Shown: positions 9,001 to 18,699, numbered from the stretch's first letter. The stretch: 48,554 nt of DNA from Bacteroides sp. (GCF_030151085.1 NZ_JASLER010000055.1:1-48554), one strand, 5' to 3'. Program-made: numbers and translations. The notes: a model not told the origin generated them from the sequence alone.

Positions 9001-9278
9001 ATGTTTCGGACCGTTATGTAGAGAATGGAGACTATTGGAGAATTAACAACCTAACTCTGGGATACGACTTCAAGAAGCTATTTCCCAAAGTTCCACTTCA
9101 ACAAATGCGCTTGTATTTCACTGCTCAGAATCTGTACACATTCACCGGATACTCTGGCATGGACCCCGAAATCGGGACAAGTACCAATGATGGCGAGTCG
9201 GCATGGGTGAGCGGTGTAGACGTAGGTTTCTATCCCCTCCCAAGAACGTATATGTTTGGCTTAAATCTAAAATTTTAA
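6084..9278 (+). CDS. SusC-like TonB-dependent outer-membrane transporter (PUL 1)
   Basis: This 1064-residue protein is the channel that carries oligosaccharides across the outer membrane using TonB energy. A signal peptide ends near residue 34 (SASMNAQ). A carboxypeptidase-regulatory-like domain (about 41-112) follows, then a TonB-box-like segment LDEVVVVGYG (118-127), a plug domain (about 130-245, with IRGIGTVGNSQPLYIVDG) and a long beta-barrel ending in the aromatic FGLNLKF typical of outer-membrane barrels. It is the first gene of the PUL 1 operon, and SusD follows after 13 bp. Length and motifs are normal for the family. Expression is probably controlled by the divergent hybrid regulator. 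Confidence 0.96.
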   Translation: MRRKTLLSNCKALCLLRYTLLCFAILLSASMNAQSMSSHKIGGQITSATDGQPLIGVSVLQKGTTNGTITDIDGNFELAVPAGSTLIVSYVGFNTQEIAVTPNKTHYPILLKEDAQILDEVVVVGYGVQKKKLITGATVQVKGDDILKQNTVSPLSAIQGQSPGVTIMKKSGQPGEGFKVNIRGIGTVGNSQPLYIVDGVARDNIDYLSPSDIESLDVLKDAASAAIYGARAANGVVLVTTKQGKAGKALIEYNGYYGIQNVYKRAPLLDAQQYATIMNEAQVNSGLKEYAFDTLLAPGDWDRIQKGTWKGTNWLKAMENEDAPIQSHALNIAGGTELSIYSIGLSFSSQEGIYGKPVEPEYSRYTARVNTEHTLYKANNLDVIKFGENLSYSYTEKNGIGIGDNFWNDISNALRAAPFLPLWARDANGNDIVGQYHYALPWNNREPNPVGVMDYTRGQNMSKNHNINGNFYFVIQPIKDLTYRSSFGVNVNAYSYRAYTPKYKLGPETFSDEDYVSQNSGNSISWTFENTLSYKFKIKESHSFDALIGTSAERWGLGEGLSAGNANSLFNDFNHAYLDNAKVINTSKTTVGGAPMGKGGILSYFGRINYNYQEKYMVTVVMRADGSSNFAKGNRWGYFPSISAGWVMTNEKFMEPVTHWMDFMKLRASWGQNGNQSISPFQYLSTISFDGAYFFQGDDKNKIQLGGYPDILPNPDVTWETSEQLDLGFDARFLAGRLGVAFDWYKKTTKDWLIQAPILGSYGTGAPYINGGNIENKGIELGLDWKDKLGNFTYSVGANIAYNKNEVTRIANNEGIIRSGVKVGYNASTFPRAEVGQPIGYFWGYKTDGIFQNEQEVQNYKNSKGEVILPTAVPGDIRFVDINDDGIIDDRDKTNIGDPNPDVNFGFNFSLGYKGFDLSVNTSGVLGNQIYKQYRGDNSQNNYTTEVLGRWHGEGTSNKIPRVTSGAHINEIYVSDRYVENGDYWRINNLTLGYDFKKLFPKVPLQQMRLYFTAQNLYTFTGYSGMDPEIGTSTNDGESAWVSGVDVGFYPLPRTYMFGLNLKF

Positions 9279-9291
9279 TACTCAAGAAACA

Positions 9292-11013
9292 ATGAAACCA
9301 ATAAGTATATTACTATTAATTGTAAGTCTGTGCTTTGCAGGCTGCAGTGATTTTCTTGATACAGACAACTTAGTCAAGAAAGACAATTCGAACTTCCCTA
9401 AATCGCCGGAAGATGCACTTCAGGCATTGTATGGTGCATACTCCCCTATCTTTGGTATGGGTGCCGCACAGAATCCGGTTCTGATCAGCGATCTACTTTC
9501 GGACGACCGATTTGGTGGAGGCGGACAAAACGACCGCGAACCACAAGCTATCAATGTATTCAAAGCCACATCCGACAATCAGTTTAAAGAAGCATGGGGT
9601 TGTTTCTATAAAGGTATCTTCCGCTGTAACATGCTCCTTTCATCTATCGAGCAGATTACGACTTGGGAAGGTGAAGCCCAAAAGAACAAGATACTGGGAG
9701 AGACCTACTTCCTCAGAGCATTCTATTACTTCAATATGGCTCGCATGTGGGGTACAGTACCTTTGGTTATCGACCCGCTTCCACAAAACAACCCGAAGGC
9801 AGAACCGGCAACTTTGTTCGGCCAAATCCTATATGACCTAAAGATGGCTGCAGAACTTTTACCAGCCGTGCAGCAGTCTACTTCCGAACTTGGTCGTGCA
9901 ACCAAATGGGCATCTGAAGCACTGATGGCTCGTGCATACCTATTCTATGATGGTTACTATAAAGCCAATGCAAAATCGGACGTACAATTGCCTGATGAGA
10001 GTACATTAACTTCTGCTAAAGTGATTGAGTACCTGACTGATTGTATAAAAAACAGTGGTCATGAGCTAGCAAGTGATTTTAGAAACCAATGGCCATATTC
10101 AGTTAATATACCCGAAGCTGACTATAAGTATGCCAAAGACAACAACCTGAGTTGGCTGGGCGAAGCCGGAGGCAATAAAGAAACTATTTTTGCAACTAAA
10201 TTCTCGATACTCGGCGGATGGGATCAAAACGATAAGATACCCAACAATCAATTACTAACCTGTCAGGGAATAAGAGATCAGACACTGACTCCTCTTGGTC
10301 AAGGCTGGGGCTTTGGTCCCGTAAATCCTAAGTTCTACGAGCAGTGGCCACAAAACGATTTACGTAAACAAGGTTCTATCTGCAACGTAAACGATGCCAG
10401 CGAAGGAATCTCTGGCTACAAATGGGGCGGTGACATGATGTGGCAGGAGACCGGATATTGGCAGAAGAAGTACATGCCAATCAATGTCAAAAGAAAAGAT
10501 AATAATGGTAATGAAGAAATATGCAATTATAGTTGCGTACTGTATGGCAGAGCATCTAACTTCCAAACGAATAATACGCAAGACTTGGTTTACATCCGTT
10601 TTGCCGATGTTTTACTAATGCATTCTGAATTAACACAAACAACTGAGGGAATCAATGCTGTTAGAGCACGTGTTAATCTACCTTCAATCAGCGTATATAC
10701 CGATGAAGCATTAAGACAAGAGAGACGCTATGAACTGGCATTCGAAGGAATCCGCTATTATGATATGCTGCGTTGGTATGGTGCAGAAGCCGGTACCATT
10801 ATGAAGCAGAACATGACCGGAGCAAAAATCTTCAATATGGGAGCAGAAACTACCATCAACAATGATAGAAACAATGGCTATTTTGACGAAATAGACAAGC
10901 GCATTAAAGAAACCGGTGGGTTCCTGCAAATTCCAAATGAAGAAATATCTTTGTCAGGAGGTATTTTGAAACAAAACTCCGGATGGGAAGGATCATCTGT
11001 AATGTTTAACTAA
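9292..11013 (+). CDS. SusD-like surface glycan-binding lipoprotein (PUL 1)
   Basis: The 573-residue partner of the preceding SusC forms the lid that captures glycan at the cell surface. The signal peptide ends at a lipobox (CFAGC, Cys18), with SDFLDT after it, as is usual for SusD. The TPR-rich N-terminal half includes GETYFLRAFYYFNMARMWG, a SusD hallmark. The C-terminal part has RQERRYELAFEGIRYYDMLRW, the typical SusD/RagB signature. It sits 13 bp after SusC and 18 bp before the PKD-like lipoprotein gene, so it belongs to the same operon. Confidence 0.96.
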   Translation: MKPISILLLIVSLCFAGCSDFLDTDNLVKKDNSNFPKSPEDALQALYGAYSPIFGMGAAQNPVLISDLLSDDRFGGGGQNDREPQAINVFKATSDNQFKEAWGCFYKGIFRCNMLLSSIEQITTWEGEAQKNKILGETYFLRAFYYFNMARMWGTVPLVIDPLPQNNPKAEPATLFGQILYDLKMAAELLPAVQQSTSELGRATKWASEALMARAYLFYDGYYKANAKSDVQLPDESTLTSAKVIEYLTDCIKNSGHELASDFRNQWPYSVNIPEADYKYAKDNNLSWLGEAGGNKETIFATKFSILGGWDQNDKIPNNQLLTCQGIRDQTLTPLGQGWGFGPVNPKFYEQWPQNDLRKQGSICNVNDASEGISGYKWGGDMMWQETGYWQKKYMPINVKRKDNNGNEEICNYSCVLYGRASNFQTNNTQDLVYIRFADVLLMHSELTQTTEGINAVRARVNLPSISVYTDEALRQERRYELAFEGIRYYDMLRWYGAEAGTIMKQNMTGAKIFNMGAETTINNDRNNGYFDEIDKRIKETGGFLQIPNEEISLSGGILKQNSGWEGSSVMFN

Positions 11014-11031
11014 AAATTAAGAACAGCAACT

Positions 11032-11886
11032 ATGAAGACGATAACAATTTACCTGTCAATACTCATGTCCTTACTTCTTGCAGCATGCAATACGATTGAG
11101 GATAGAGACAATGGAGGAAGGTTACTAACCGAAAATGAACTCCAGTTCGACATGATACAAACCCCCGTCGGCTCTAATACGGTCATACTGGAAAATAAGA
11201 CTAAAGGTGTTATCCCTTATTTCGATTGGGGAACAGGCTACTCCAATAAGCAAAAAACAGAAGCTTATTTCCCCTTTGCTGGCGAATATACATTAACTTT
11301 CACGGCTTACTGTGACGGAGGTGCTGTAAGTACTACCCGCACATTCAACGTAGCCCAGAACGACCCGGCATATTTTGAAAATCCGGCATGGGGATTGCTA
11401 TCCGGAAATAATAAAGGAAAAACATGGGTATTTGCAACCGATATTCCGAAAAGCAGTTACGAGGGACGTATCTGGGGGAATGGTGGATATAAGAGAATGC
11501 CACAAGGGCCCGACTGGTGGGGACGTACTGCTGCAGATGCACACGAGGATAAGATAGACCTCAATGCTGAGATGTATTTTGACCTCGAAGGTGCAGCCAA
11601 CTTCAAAGTAACCTACAACGGAACTACCACCAATGGCATTTACGACTTGAAGTTAGATGAACAAGTAAAGAATGACGATGGCAGTTTATGGTCGATAGGT
11701 AGCCTGCAACTAAGTAGTGCAACCATTCCTCATGGTATCAGCGTCAACGAAGGCAATAAAACCATTTATAAGTTCGACATCTGCATACTGACCGAGGATG
11801 AATTAGTGCTGGCCTATCTTAATCCAACAGTAGATTATGGCGAAACATGGTATTGGCGCTTTAAGAGAAAAGGATTTAATTATTAG
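11032..11886 (+). CDS. Surface lipoprotein with PKD-like domain, probable glycan-binding protein
   Basis: The product has 284 residues with a lipoprotein signal (LLLAAC, Cys19). Residues about 50-108 resemble a PKD/Ig-like fold (YFPFAGEYTLTFTAY). Residues 115-284 form a second, tryptophan-rich domain (GKTWVF, GPDWWGR, WYWRFKRKGFNY) that could offer aromatic platforms for sugar. It takes the place of SusE/SusF or a surface glycan-binding protein in this PUL, directly after SusD. Binding specificity cannot be read from the sequence. The next gene starts after a 58-bp gap, the largest gap in the operon. Confidence 0.75.
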   Translation: MKTITIYLSILMSLLLAACNTIEDRDNGGRLLTENELQFDMIQTPVGSNTVILENKTKGVIPYFDWGTGYSNKQKTEAYFPFAGEYTLTFTAYCDGGAVSTTRTFNVAQNDPAYFENPAWGLLSGNNKGKTWVFATDIPKSSYEGRIWGNGGYKRMPQGPDWWGRTAADAHEDKIDLNAEMYFDLEGAANFKVTYNGTTTNGIYDLKLDEQVKNDDGSLWSIGSLQLSSATIPHGISVNEGNKTIYKFDICILTEDELVLAYLNPTVDYGETWYWRFKRKGFNY

Positions 11887-11944
11887 TTAAAACAGTTTTC
11901 AATAGGTATTAAATTATATATTACAGTTTATTTATCATTCAGCT

Positions 11945-13237
11945 ATGAAACCAATTAAGTATATTCTTTTGTTTGTTTTATCCGTTCTTTGTTTGGGGAA
12001 CTCCTCGTGTACAAAGCCAACAAATGTTTTTGTGACCACCAATGGAAAATGTTTTGAAGTAGACGGGAAACCTTATTACTTCATCGGAACAAATTTCTGG
12101 TATGGAGCCATCCTGGGTTCGCAAGGTAAAGGCGGCAATAGAGAACGACTGATTAAGGAACTCGACTTCCTACAAGAAAATGGGGTAAATAACCTCCGCG
12201 TACTGATAGGAGCCGATGGACTTGATGGAGTACCGGCTAAAGTAATGCCAACCCTACAACAAGAACCGGGCAAGTATAACGAAGAAGTATTTGATGGATT
12301 AGACTTCTTGCTATCTGAAATGGGGAAACGGAAAATGTATGCCGTTCTCTATTTCACCAACAGTTGGGAATGGTCAGGAGGCTACGGACAGTATCTAAGC
12401 TGGGCAGGCCATGGAAACGCACCTATTCCCATTGTAGATGGATGGGATGCTTTTACAAAATATGTAGCTCAATATGCCTCTTGCGATGAATGTAAGGAAC
12501 TTCTAAAGAATCACATTAAAGCAGTCATCACCAGAACGAATAAATATACCGGCAATATCTACTCGGAAGACCCAGCTATTATGGCCTGGCAAATCGGCAA
12601 TGAGCCACGTGCCTTCTCCGACGAGAATAAACCTCTGTTCGAGACATGGATGAAAGAGGTCACTGCTTACATCAAAAGCCTCGATGCAAATCATTTAGTC
12701 TCAACCGGATCAGAAGGGTCAGCCGGTTCTGAAGGAGATATCGACTTATACGAACGCATTCACAGCGATCCAAATGTAGATTACCTGACCATACACATCT
12801 GGCCCAAGAATTGGGGATGGTTAGATCCCAAAGATATTCCGGGTTCTATAGACGAAAGCATCGTGAAGACTAATCAATACATAGGTCAACATTTGGCTCT
12901 GGCCAAGAAGCTGAACAAACCTATTGTATTGGAAGAGTTTGGATTACCACGTGACCACCATTTATATGAATTATCCGACCTCACTACAAGCAGGGATAAA
13001 TATTACCGGAATGTATTTGAGCTGATTAATATCAATGCCTCTCAAAAAGATGCTTTAGCCGGATGTAATTTCTGGGCATGGGGAGGGTTTGGCCGCCCTA
13101 GTAATAAGTTCTGGAAGCCGTGGGATGATTATATAGGCGATCCGGCTCAAGAGGAGCAAGGGTTGAATGCGGTCTTCAACACAGATTCAACCATACAGCT
13201 TATAAAGGAATACACCAATAAGTTACTTACGAAATAA
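11945..13237 (+). CDS. GH5 lipoprotein, probable endo-beta-1,4-mannanase (GH5_7-like)
   Basis: The 430-residue product has a lipoprotein-type signal (Cys22 in GNSSC), so it is probably exposed at the cell surface. The catalytic (beta/alpha)8 domain shows WQIGNEPRAF with acid/base Glu220 and VLEEFG with nucleophile Glu331. IHIWPKNWGW and the C-terminal NFWAWGGFGRP plus DDYIGDP are features I associate with the mannanase subfamily GH5_7. It would cut beta-1,4-mannan or glucomannan chains before import. Together with the GH26 in the same operon it is the best evidence for a mannan-type substrate. GH5 covers many specificities, so the family is sure and the substrate probable. Confidence 0.85.
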   Translation: MKPIKYILLFVLSVLCLGNSSCTKPTNVFVTTNGKCFEVDGKPYYFIGTNFWYGAILGSQGKGGNRERLIKELDFLQENGVNNLRVLIGADGLDGVPAKVMPTLQQEPGKYNEEVFDGLDFLLSEMGKRKMYAVLYFTNSWEWSGGYGQYLSWAGHGNAPIPIVDGWDAFTKYVAQYASCDECKELLKNHIKAVITRTNKYTGNIYSEDPAIMAWQIGNEPRAFSDENKPLFETWMKEVTAYIKSLDANHLVSTGSEGSAGSEGDIDLYERIHSDPNVDYLTIHIWPKNWGWLDPKDIPGSIDESIVKTNQYIGQHLALAKKLNKPIVLEEFGLPRDHHLYELSDLTTSRDKYYRNVFELININASQKDALAGCNFWAWGGFGRPSNKFWKPWDDYIGDPAQEEQGLNAVFNTDSTIQLIKEYTNKLLTK

Positions 13238-13250
13238 TCAATAAAAAAAT

Positions 13251-16013
13251 ATGAAACGATTGTTTAGCACAATACTATTGACAATGCTCTTCTTAAACAT
13301 GATGTCACAAGAGCAGATTCCATTGCCTGAGCATCCCCGGCCGGATTTTGAACGAGCTGAATGGATCAATCTGAATGGTAACTGGAGGTTTACCTTCAAT
13401 GAACAACTGGCAAACAATGCCTTACAGCAGAACAATATATCCGGATTTGATCTAAACATTCAGGTTCCTTTTGGTTGGGGGTCGAAACTATCAGGAGTAG
13501 AGGATAAAGGAGATAAAGGCTGGTATGCCCGCGAAATACAAGTTCCACAAACGTGGGAGGGAAAACGCATTTATCTGGTAATCGGAGCGTCGGAATGGGA
13601 TACTCACGCATGGATAGATGGAAAACAAGTAGGAGGCCATCAAGGAGGATATACGCCTTTCGAATTTGAGATTACCAATCATATCCAATTTGGTAAATCG
13701 CAGCAGATAGTCATCAGTGCCGATGATACCTATACCAATGAACGTTTGGAAGGGAAACAAGGCTATGGCAATGTGCGAGGCATCTGGCAGACGGTCTATT
13801 TGGAAGCACGAGGAAATAATTACATAGACTATATCCACTTTTCACCGGACATTGACCAATCGGTTGTTAAGGTAGAATTAGGATTGAATACTGAAATACA
13901 AAAGAATACTCAGATACAGATTAGGTTTAAGAATAGTGAGCAGGCTGCATTTACCTACTCGCCTAGAAACAAGAAATCGAAGATTCATCAATTTGAAATC
14001 AAATTGGAGAATCAGCAATTGTGGGATCTCGACAATCCTTATCTGTATGAAATAGAAGCCACTCTTACGAATGGCAAACAAGTAATAGATACCGTGAATA
14101 CCTACTTCGGCCAACGTAAGATTAGTGTCACCCGACTTCCAGGGTTTAACTTCCCGTATGTAGCCTTGAATAATCAACCGATATATCTTCAACTCACACT
14201 CGATCAAAGTTATCACCCGGAAGGATATTATACTTTCCCAAGTGATAAGTTTATGCGAGATGAGATACTATTGTCCAAAAGTTTGGGACTAAACGGTAAC
14301 CGTACGCATGTCAAGGTAGAGATTCCGCGTAAACTATATTGGGCGGATAAGCTAGGATTACTAATTATGGCAGATGTTCCCAACTTCTGGGGACTGCCCA
14401 CTGATAAGGCTAAAACTGACTGGGAATATTGTATGCGCAACCAAATAAAGCGCGATTACAATCACCCTTCCATATTCTCATGGGTAAACTTTAATGAGAC
14501 TTGGGGACTCTTCACCCCACAAGAGGTAGAAAGAGTATATCTTGCCGAAACACAGGATTGGGTACGGAAAATGTACCGGGAAACTAAGAAACTGGATCCG
14601 ACACGACTTGTAGAGGATAACTCTCCCTGCAACCATGACCATGTAGAGACTGATCTCAACACATGGCACGCCTATCTTCCGGGATATGAATGGAAAAAGA
14701 TGCTGGACTACGTTACCGAACAAACTTACCCCGGTTCAACATGGAATTACAAAGATGGTAATAAACAAACTGACATTCCAATGTTTAACAGCGAATGTGG
14801 CAATGTATGGGGATATGAAGGAAGTACTAATGACGTAGATTACACCTGGGACTACCATATTATGATGAACGAATTCCGTTCACATCCCAAAGTTTCCGGA
14901 TGGCTGTACACAGAACATCACGATGTGATCAATGAATGGAATGGCTATGTACGCTACGACAGGTCGCCTAAAATCGACGGACTGGATTCTTTTGTTCCGG
15001 GAATGACAATCGCCGACTTCCACACTGCTTATTACATTGCTCCGCAGGGAGAACTTTGTCAGGAAGTTCACGCCAGTTCTTCTATTGAGGTTCCTCTTTT
15101 TGCCTCTTTCATGACCGATTGTGATCCTGGAACTCTAACCTTAGAAACTCATCTCATAGGCTGGGATATTCTTGGACATCCAATTGAACGTACCAACGCA
15201 GGAGATTATCCGGTAACCTTCAAACCTTTCAAAAATGAGCTTATCGCCCCTGTACAGTTTCAGGCTCCTGCCGAATCAGGTCTGTATGTACTACAATATG
15301 AGTTAAAGAACAATACCGGTCAAATACTTGGACGTAATTTCTCATTATTCATTATAAAAGACGGTAAGCAACCTGCATCAACTAAGAAAATGACATTAAC
15401 TTCATTTGCTCCAAACTCGTTCCAGAACAATAGTTGGTCACTCAAACAATGGAATGTATTGAATGGGTTGAAAGTCAATGGTGCAGGAGACGGTTTCTTT
15501 GAATATGCAATAGCATGGCCCGAAGGTGTCAAGAAGGAAGAGTTAGAGTCCGTATCACTAGTGTTTGAAGCTTCAGCAAAAGAACTCTTTGGAAAAGATA
15601 TAGAGGGTTCGGATATGACTGACGTCGATATTGACTATATGCGCGGTGGAGGCAGCTTCGATCCATGCAAAGGGCAGAATGCTTATGCAATGACTGATTT
15701 AAAAACACATCCTTCAAGGGTAAATATAAGCGTAAACAACCTTTCCTGCGGAAGCACCTACCTTCCCGATGATCCGGCCGACCACAGAGGTGTGCTATCA
15801 TGGGCATCACAACCTCGCAATAAGACTTTATCCGAAGCAGGTTCATACGGTTACTTAGTTGAGACCATGATACCTAAAGAAATATTGGTAGAAGGAAAAC
15901 CTATTATTATTCGTATGGAAGTACCCAAAGGTATCAATGGAGGACTGGCGATATATGGCAAGGATTTTGGACGCTATCCACTCGACCCCACTCTTGTATT
16001 CACAAAAAAATAA
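13251..16013 (+). CDS. GH2 family exo-glycosidase, specificity uncertain
   Basis: The 920-residue protein has a short signal peptide and is likely periplasmic. An N-terminal sugar-binding jelly roll (about 35-180: LNGNWRF, GWYAREI, GGHQGGYTPFEF) and a beta-sandwich lead into the TIM barrel. Acid/base Glu416 sits in NFNETWG and nucleophile Glu515 in NSECGN. Residues about 715-920 form an extra C-terminal domain that may be carbohydrate-binding. GH2 includes beta-galactosidases, beta-mannosidases and beta-glucuronidases. The context with GH5 and GH26 suggests beta-mannosidase or beta-galactosidase activity, but the NFNETWG motif does not look like the classic beta-mannosidase one. It starts 13 bp after the GH5 gene. 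Confidence 0.88.
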   Translation: MKRLFSTILLTMLFLNMMSQEQIPLPEHPRPDFERAEWINLNGNWRFTFNEQLANNALQQNNISGFDLNIQVPFGWGSKLSGVEDKGDKGWYAREIQVPQTWEGKRIYLVIGASEWDTHAWIDGKQVGGHQGGYTPFEFEITNHIQFGKSQQIVISADDTYTNERLEGKQGYGNVRGIWQTVYLEARGNNYIDYIHFSPDIDQSVVKVELGLNTEIQKNTQIQIRFKNSEQAAFTYSPRNKKSKIHQFEIKLENQQLWDLDNPYLYEIEATLTNGKQVIDTVNTYFGQRKISVTRLPGFNFPYVALNNQPIYLQLTLDQSYHPEGYYTFPSDKFMRDEILLSKSLGLNGNRTHVKVEIPRKLYWADKLGLLIMADVPNFWGLPTDKAKTDWEYCMRNQIKRDYNHPSIFSWVNFNETWGLFTPQEVERVYLAETQDWVRKMYRETKKLDPTRLVEDNSPCNHDHVETDLNTWHAYLPGYEWKKMLDYVTEQTYPGSTWNYKDGNKQTDIPMFNSECGNVWGYEGSTNDVDYTWDYHIMMNEFRSHPKVSGWLYTEHHDVINEWNGYVRYDRSPKIDGLDSFVPGMTIADFHTAYYIAPQGELCQEVHASSSIEVPLFASFMTDCDPGTLTLETHLIGWDILGHPIERTNAGDYPVTFKPFKNELIAPVQFQAPAESGLYVLQYELKNNTGQILGRNFSLFIIKDGKQPASTKKMTLTSFAPNSFQNNSWSLKQWNVLNGLKVNGAGDGFFEYAIAWPEGVKKEELESVSLVFEASAKELFGKDIEGSDMTDVDIDYMRGGGSFDPCKGQNAYAMTDLKTHPSRVNISVNNLSCGSTYLPDDPADHRGVLSWASQPRNKTLSEAGSYGYLVETMIPKEILVEGKPIIIRMEVPKGINGGLAIYGKDFGRYPLDPTLVFTKK

Positions 16014-16026
16014 CTCATAAATAATC

Positions 16027-17166
16027 ATGAAAGCAATTTTAGCACTCATTGCAATGTCACTCCTTCTTGCCTGCGGAAAACAGGAAGAAGTAATCGCAAC
16101 TGTTGACAAACAGGCCACAACAGAAACCAAGCAATTATACAATCAATTACAAGGATTACAGCAGAAAGGAATTATGTTCGCCCATCAGGACGACTTAGCG
16201 TATGGGCATAATTGGTATAAAGAACCAGAGCGTTCAGATGTTAAGGATGTATCTGGCGATTATCCGGCCATGATTGGATGGGAACTAGGGCACATTGAGA
16301 TAGCAGCTCCTTTCAATCTTGACTCCGTCTACTTCTCGGACATGAGAAAATATATACAAGAAGGAGACCGTAGAGGTTCTATCAATACATTGAGCTGGCA
16401 TGGTGATAATATTGTTACTGGCAATACAGCTTGGGATTGTGAGCAAAACACTGTAGTAAGAAGTATATTACCAGGTGGTGAAAATCACAAGCAATACCTG
16501 ACATGGTTGGATCGGTTATCTGCCTTTTTCTCTAGTCTAAAGAATGATGAGGGCAAACTGATCCCGGTAATCTTCCGAATGTACCACGAGCATACCGGCA
16601 GTTGGTTCTGGTGGGGTAAAAAGCAATGTACATCCGAAGAGTACAAGCAACTATGGCGAATGACTGTGGAGCGCCTTCGCGACAAGAACAATGTGCATAA
16701 TTTGCTTTATGCTTACTCTCCTTCGGATGCGGAAGTAGAGAATGAAGCTGATTATCTAGACCGCTATCCAGGCGATGAATATGTAGACATCATAGGATTC
16801 GACTGTTATGCTTCCGGAAAAGATTCGGCATCCATTGAGAATTACAACAACAGAATGGCACTTAATCTGGATATCATCACAAAATATGCTGCTAAAGCTA
16901 ATAAAATCCCTTGTGTAGCTGAAACTGGGATGGAGAGTGTTGCCGACTCGACCTATTTCAGCGAGATACTGTACCCATTAATCAGTAAGCATAAAATCAG
17001 TTATGTTCTTCTTTGGAGAAATGCATGGGAAGAAGATAAGCCTAATCATTATTATGTCCCCTTCAAAGACCATCCGGCAAGCGAAGACTTCAACAAGTTT
17101 GTAAACAAACCGGATATCTTGATGTGCAAAGATATTGCTAACTCAAAACTAACAAACGAAAAATAA
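16027..17166 (+). CDS. GH26 lipoprotein, probable beta-mannanase
   Basis: The 379-residue product has a lipobox LLLAC (Cys16). The GH26 barrel shows the acid/base motif RMYHEHTGSWFWWG with Glu188 and the nucleophile motif VAETG with Glu299. The HQDDLAYG and SWHGDN motifs fit known GH26 mannanases. It would hydrolyse beta-1,4-mannosidic links, at the surface or in the periplasm, alongside the GH5. Many PULs for plant mannans pair two such enzymes, one cutting long chains and one working on oligosaccharides. It starts 13 bp after GH2. Confidence 0.9.
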   Translation: MKAILALIAMSLLLACGKQEEVIATVDKQATTETKQLYNQLQGLQQKGIMFAHQDDLAYGHNWYKEPERSDVKDVSGDYPAMIGWELGHIEIAAPFNLDSVYFSDMRKYIQEGDRRGSINTLSWHGDNIVTGNTAWDCEQNTVVRSILPGGENHKQYLTWLDRLSAFFSSLKNDEGKLIPVIFRMYHEHTGSWFWWGKKQCTSEEYKQLWRMTVERLRDKNNVHNLLYAYSPSDAEVENEADYLDRYPGDEYVDIIGFDCYASGKDSASIENYNNRMALNLDIITKYAAKANKIPCVAETGMESVADSTYFSEILYPLISKHKISYVLLWRNAWEEDKPNHYYVPFKDHPASEDFNKFVNKPDILMCKDIANSKLTNEK

Positions 17167-17195
17167 CGATTTCATCAAACTAAAATTGAACTGAT

Positions 17196-18689
17196 ATGAA
17201 AACAAGAATCTTTTTAGCTTTCCTAATCATGAGTATCTTTACAGCAAAAGCCGCTGTATATAGCGTTCTCGATTTTGGAGCAGACAATTCAGGAAAAGGA
17301 CTCACAACAAAACACATCCAGGCAGCAATTGATCGTTGCTTTGATAATGGTGGCGGAGTAGTATATGTTCCATTGGGTAAATACCTCACCGGAACACTAA
17401 ACCTCAAGTCGAATGTTGAATTCAGATTTGAGCATGGTGCCACATTGGTAGCTACAACAGACCTCAGCCAATACCAGCAACATAACGAGCATCTGGCAGG
17501 AGTATTCTATACCGAGAATGCAGAGAATGTATCAATCACCGGACAAGGAAAGATTCATGGACAAGGCATGGAGTTTATGTATCAAGATAGTGCCAAGGTA
17601 ATCTTAGGTGACGTGCTGAACCATGTACGTCAGAAAAAAGACCTAAGGAGAGTAGAAAGTGGGTTGGGTGATGGTCCTGTTCATCCCAAAGACCGTTATC
17701 ACCAGATGATTGTATTCTCTAACTGCAAGAACATAAGACTTACGGATTTTGAATGTATCGATGCTCCATACTGGACATTTCTACTTGTTCATAGTGAAAG
17801 AATATTTGTTTCAAAACTGTCCATAAACAACAATCTTTTGATACCGAACAGTGACGGACTTGATATAAACTCTTGCAGCAACGTAAATGTATCCGATTGT
17901 ATCTTTACTTGTGGTGACGATGCTATTGTAGTGGCAGGATATGCACATCACTTTGGCGACCCCGGCTATAAGGATATCCTTGCACCTTCAAAGAATATCA
18001 ATATCTCTAACTGTGTGTTGCAATCACGTTCAAGTGGCATCCGTATCGGGGGATGGGATCAAAACCACATGTCTAATTATAACTTTAACAATATTACCAT
18101 CTTTGACTCCAATTGCGGAATCAACATAACCGTAAGAGACGAAGGATCTGCACAAAAGATGAACTTCACCAATATCCGCATCGAAACACGCCTCCATACC
18201 GGTGATTGGTGGGGAAATGGCGAACCTATTAAAATATCAGCCATGCGTGGTGCTCCCAGTAATCTGGTAGGTATTATCAAGGACATTAAGTTTACTAATG
18301 TATCTTGTGTAGGCGAAAATAGTATTCTTATGTATGCTTCAGAAGATTCTAAGCTAGAAAATATTACCTTTGACAACTTCGATTTTACATTACGCGAAAG
18401 TCCTCTTGAGAAAAGTACCGGAGGTAATTTCGATTTAAGACCGACCACAGTAATGGGCAAAGAGTTTTTTGCGGCAGACATTCCGGTGGTTTACATTGAA
18501 AATGGAGAAAATATAACCTTCCACGAAGGCACTATTAACTGGGAAGGGAAAATGCAACCTTACCACAAACATGCCATTGAGGCTGTTAAAGTTAAGGACA
18601 TACATATTAATAACGTTAAAGCTCAGCCATCGCCATCTAATAAGAATTTACCGGCGATAAAGCTGACTCAGAGTATAAAATCAAATTAA
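17196..18689 (+). CDS. GH28 (polygalacturonase-like) right-handed beta-helix enzyme
   Basis: The 497-residue protein has a signal peptide (TAKA) and is likely periplasmic. The N-terminal motif YSVLDFGADNSGKGLTTKHI and the repeated short rungs (NIRLTDFEC, NVNVSDCIF, NINISNCVL) are those of GH28 parallel beta-helices. Two catalytic blocks are present: NSDG (Asn218, Asp220) and GDD (Asp241, Asp242). The usual third block GHG is absent and reads SRSSGIRIGGWD instead, so the conserved histidine of polygalacturonases is missing. The substrate may therefore differ from homogalacturonan. It starts 29 bp after GH26. Its presence beside mannanases is unusual. Confidence 0.87.
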   Translation: MKTRIFLAFLIMSIFTAKAAVYSVLDFGADNSGKGLTTKHIQAAIDRCFDNGGGVVYVPLGKYLTGTLNLKSNVEFRFEHGATLVATTDLSQYQQHNEHLAGVFYTENAENVSITGQGKIHGQGMEFMYQDSAKVILGDVLNHVRQKKDLRRVESGLGDGPVHPKDRYHQMIVFSNCKNIRLTDFECIDAPYWTFLLVHSERIFVSKLSINNNLLIPNSDGLDINSCSNVNVSDCIFTCGDDAIVVAGYAHHFGDPGYKDILAPSKNINISNCVLQSRSSGIRIGGWDQNHMSNYNFNNITIFDSNCGINITVRDEGSAQKMNFTNIRIETRLHTGDWWGNGEPIKISAMRGAPSNLVGIIKDIKFTNVSCVGENSILMYASEDSKLENITFDNFDFTLRESPLEKSTGGNFDLRPTTVMGKEFFAADIPVVYIENGENITFHEGTINWEGKMQPYHKHAIEAVKVKDIHINNVKAQPSPSNKNLPAIKLTQSIKSN

Positions 18690-18699
18690 ATCAACTATT

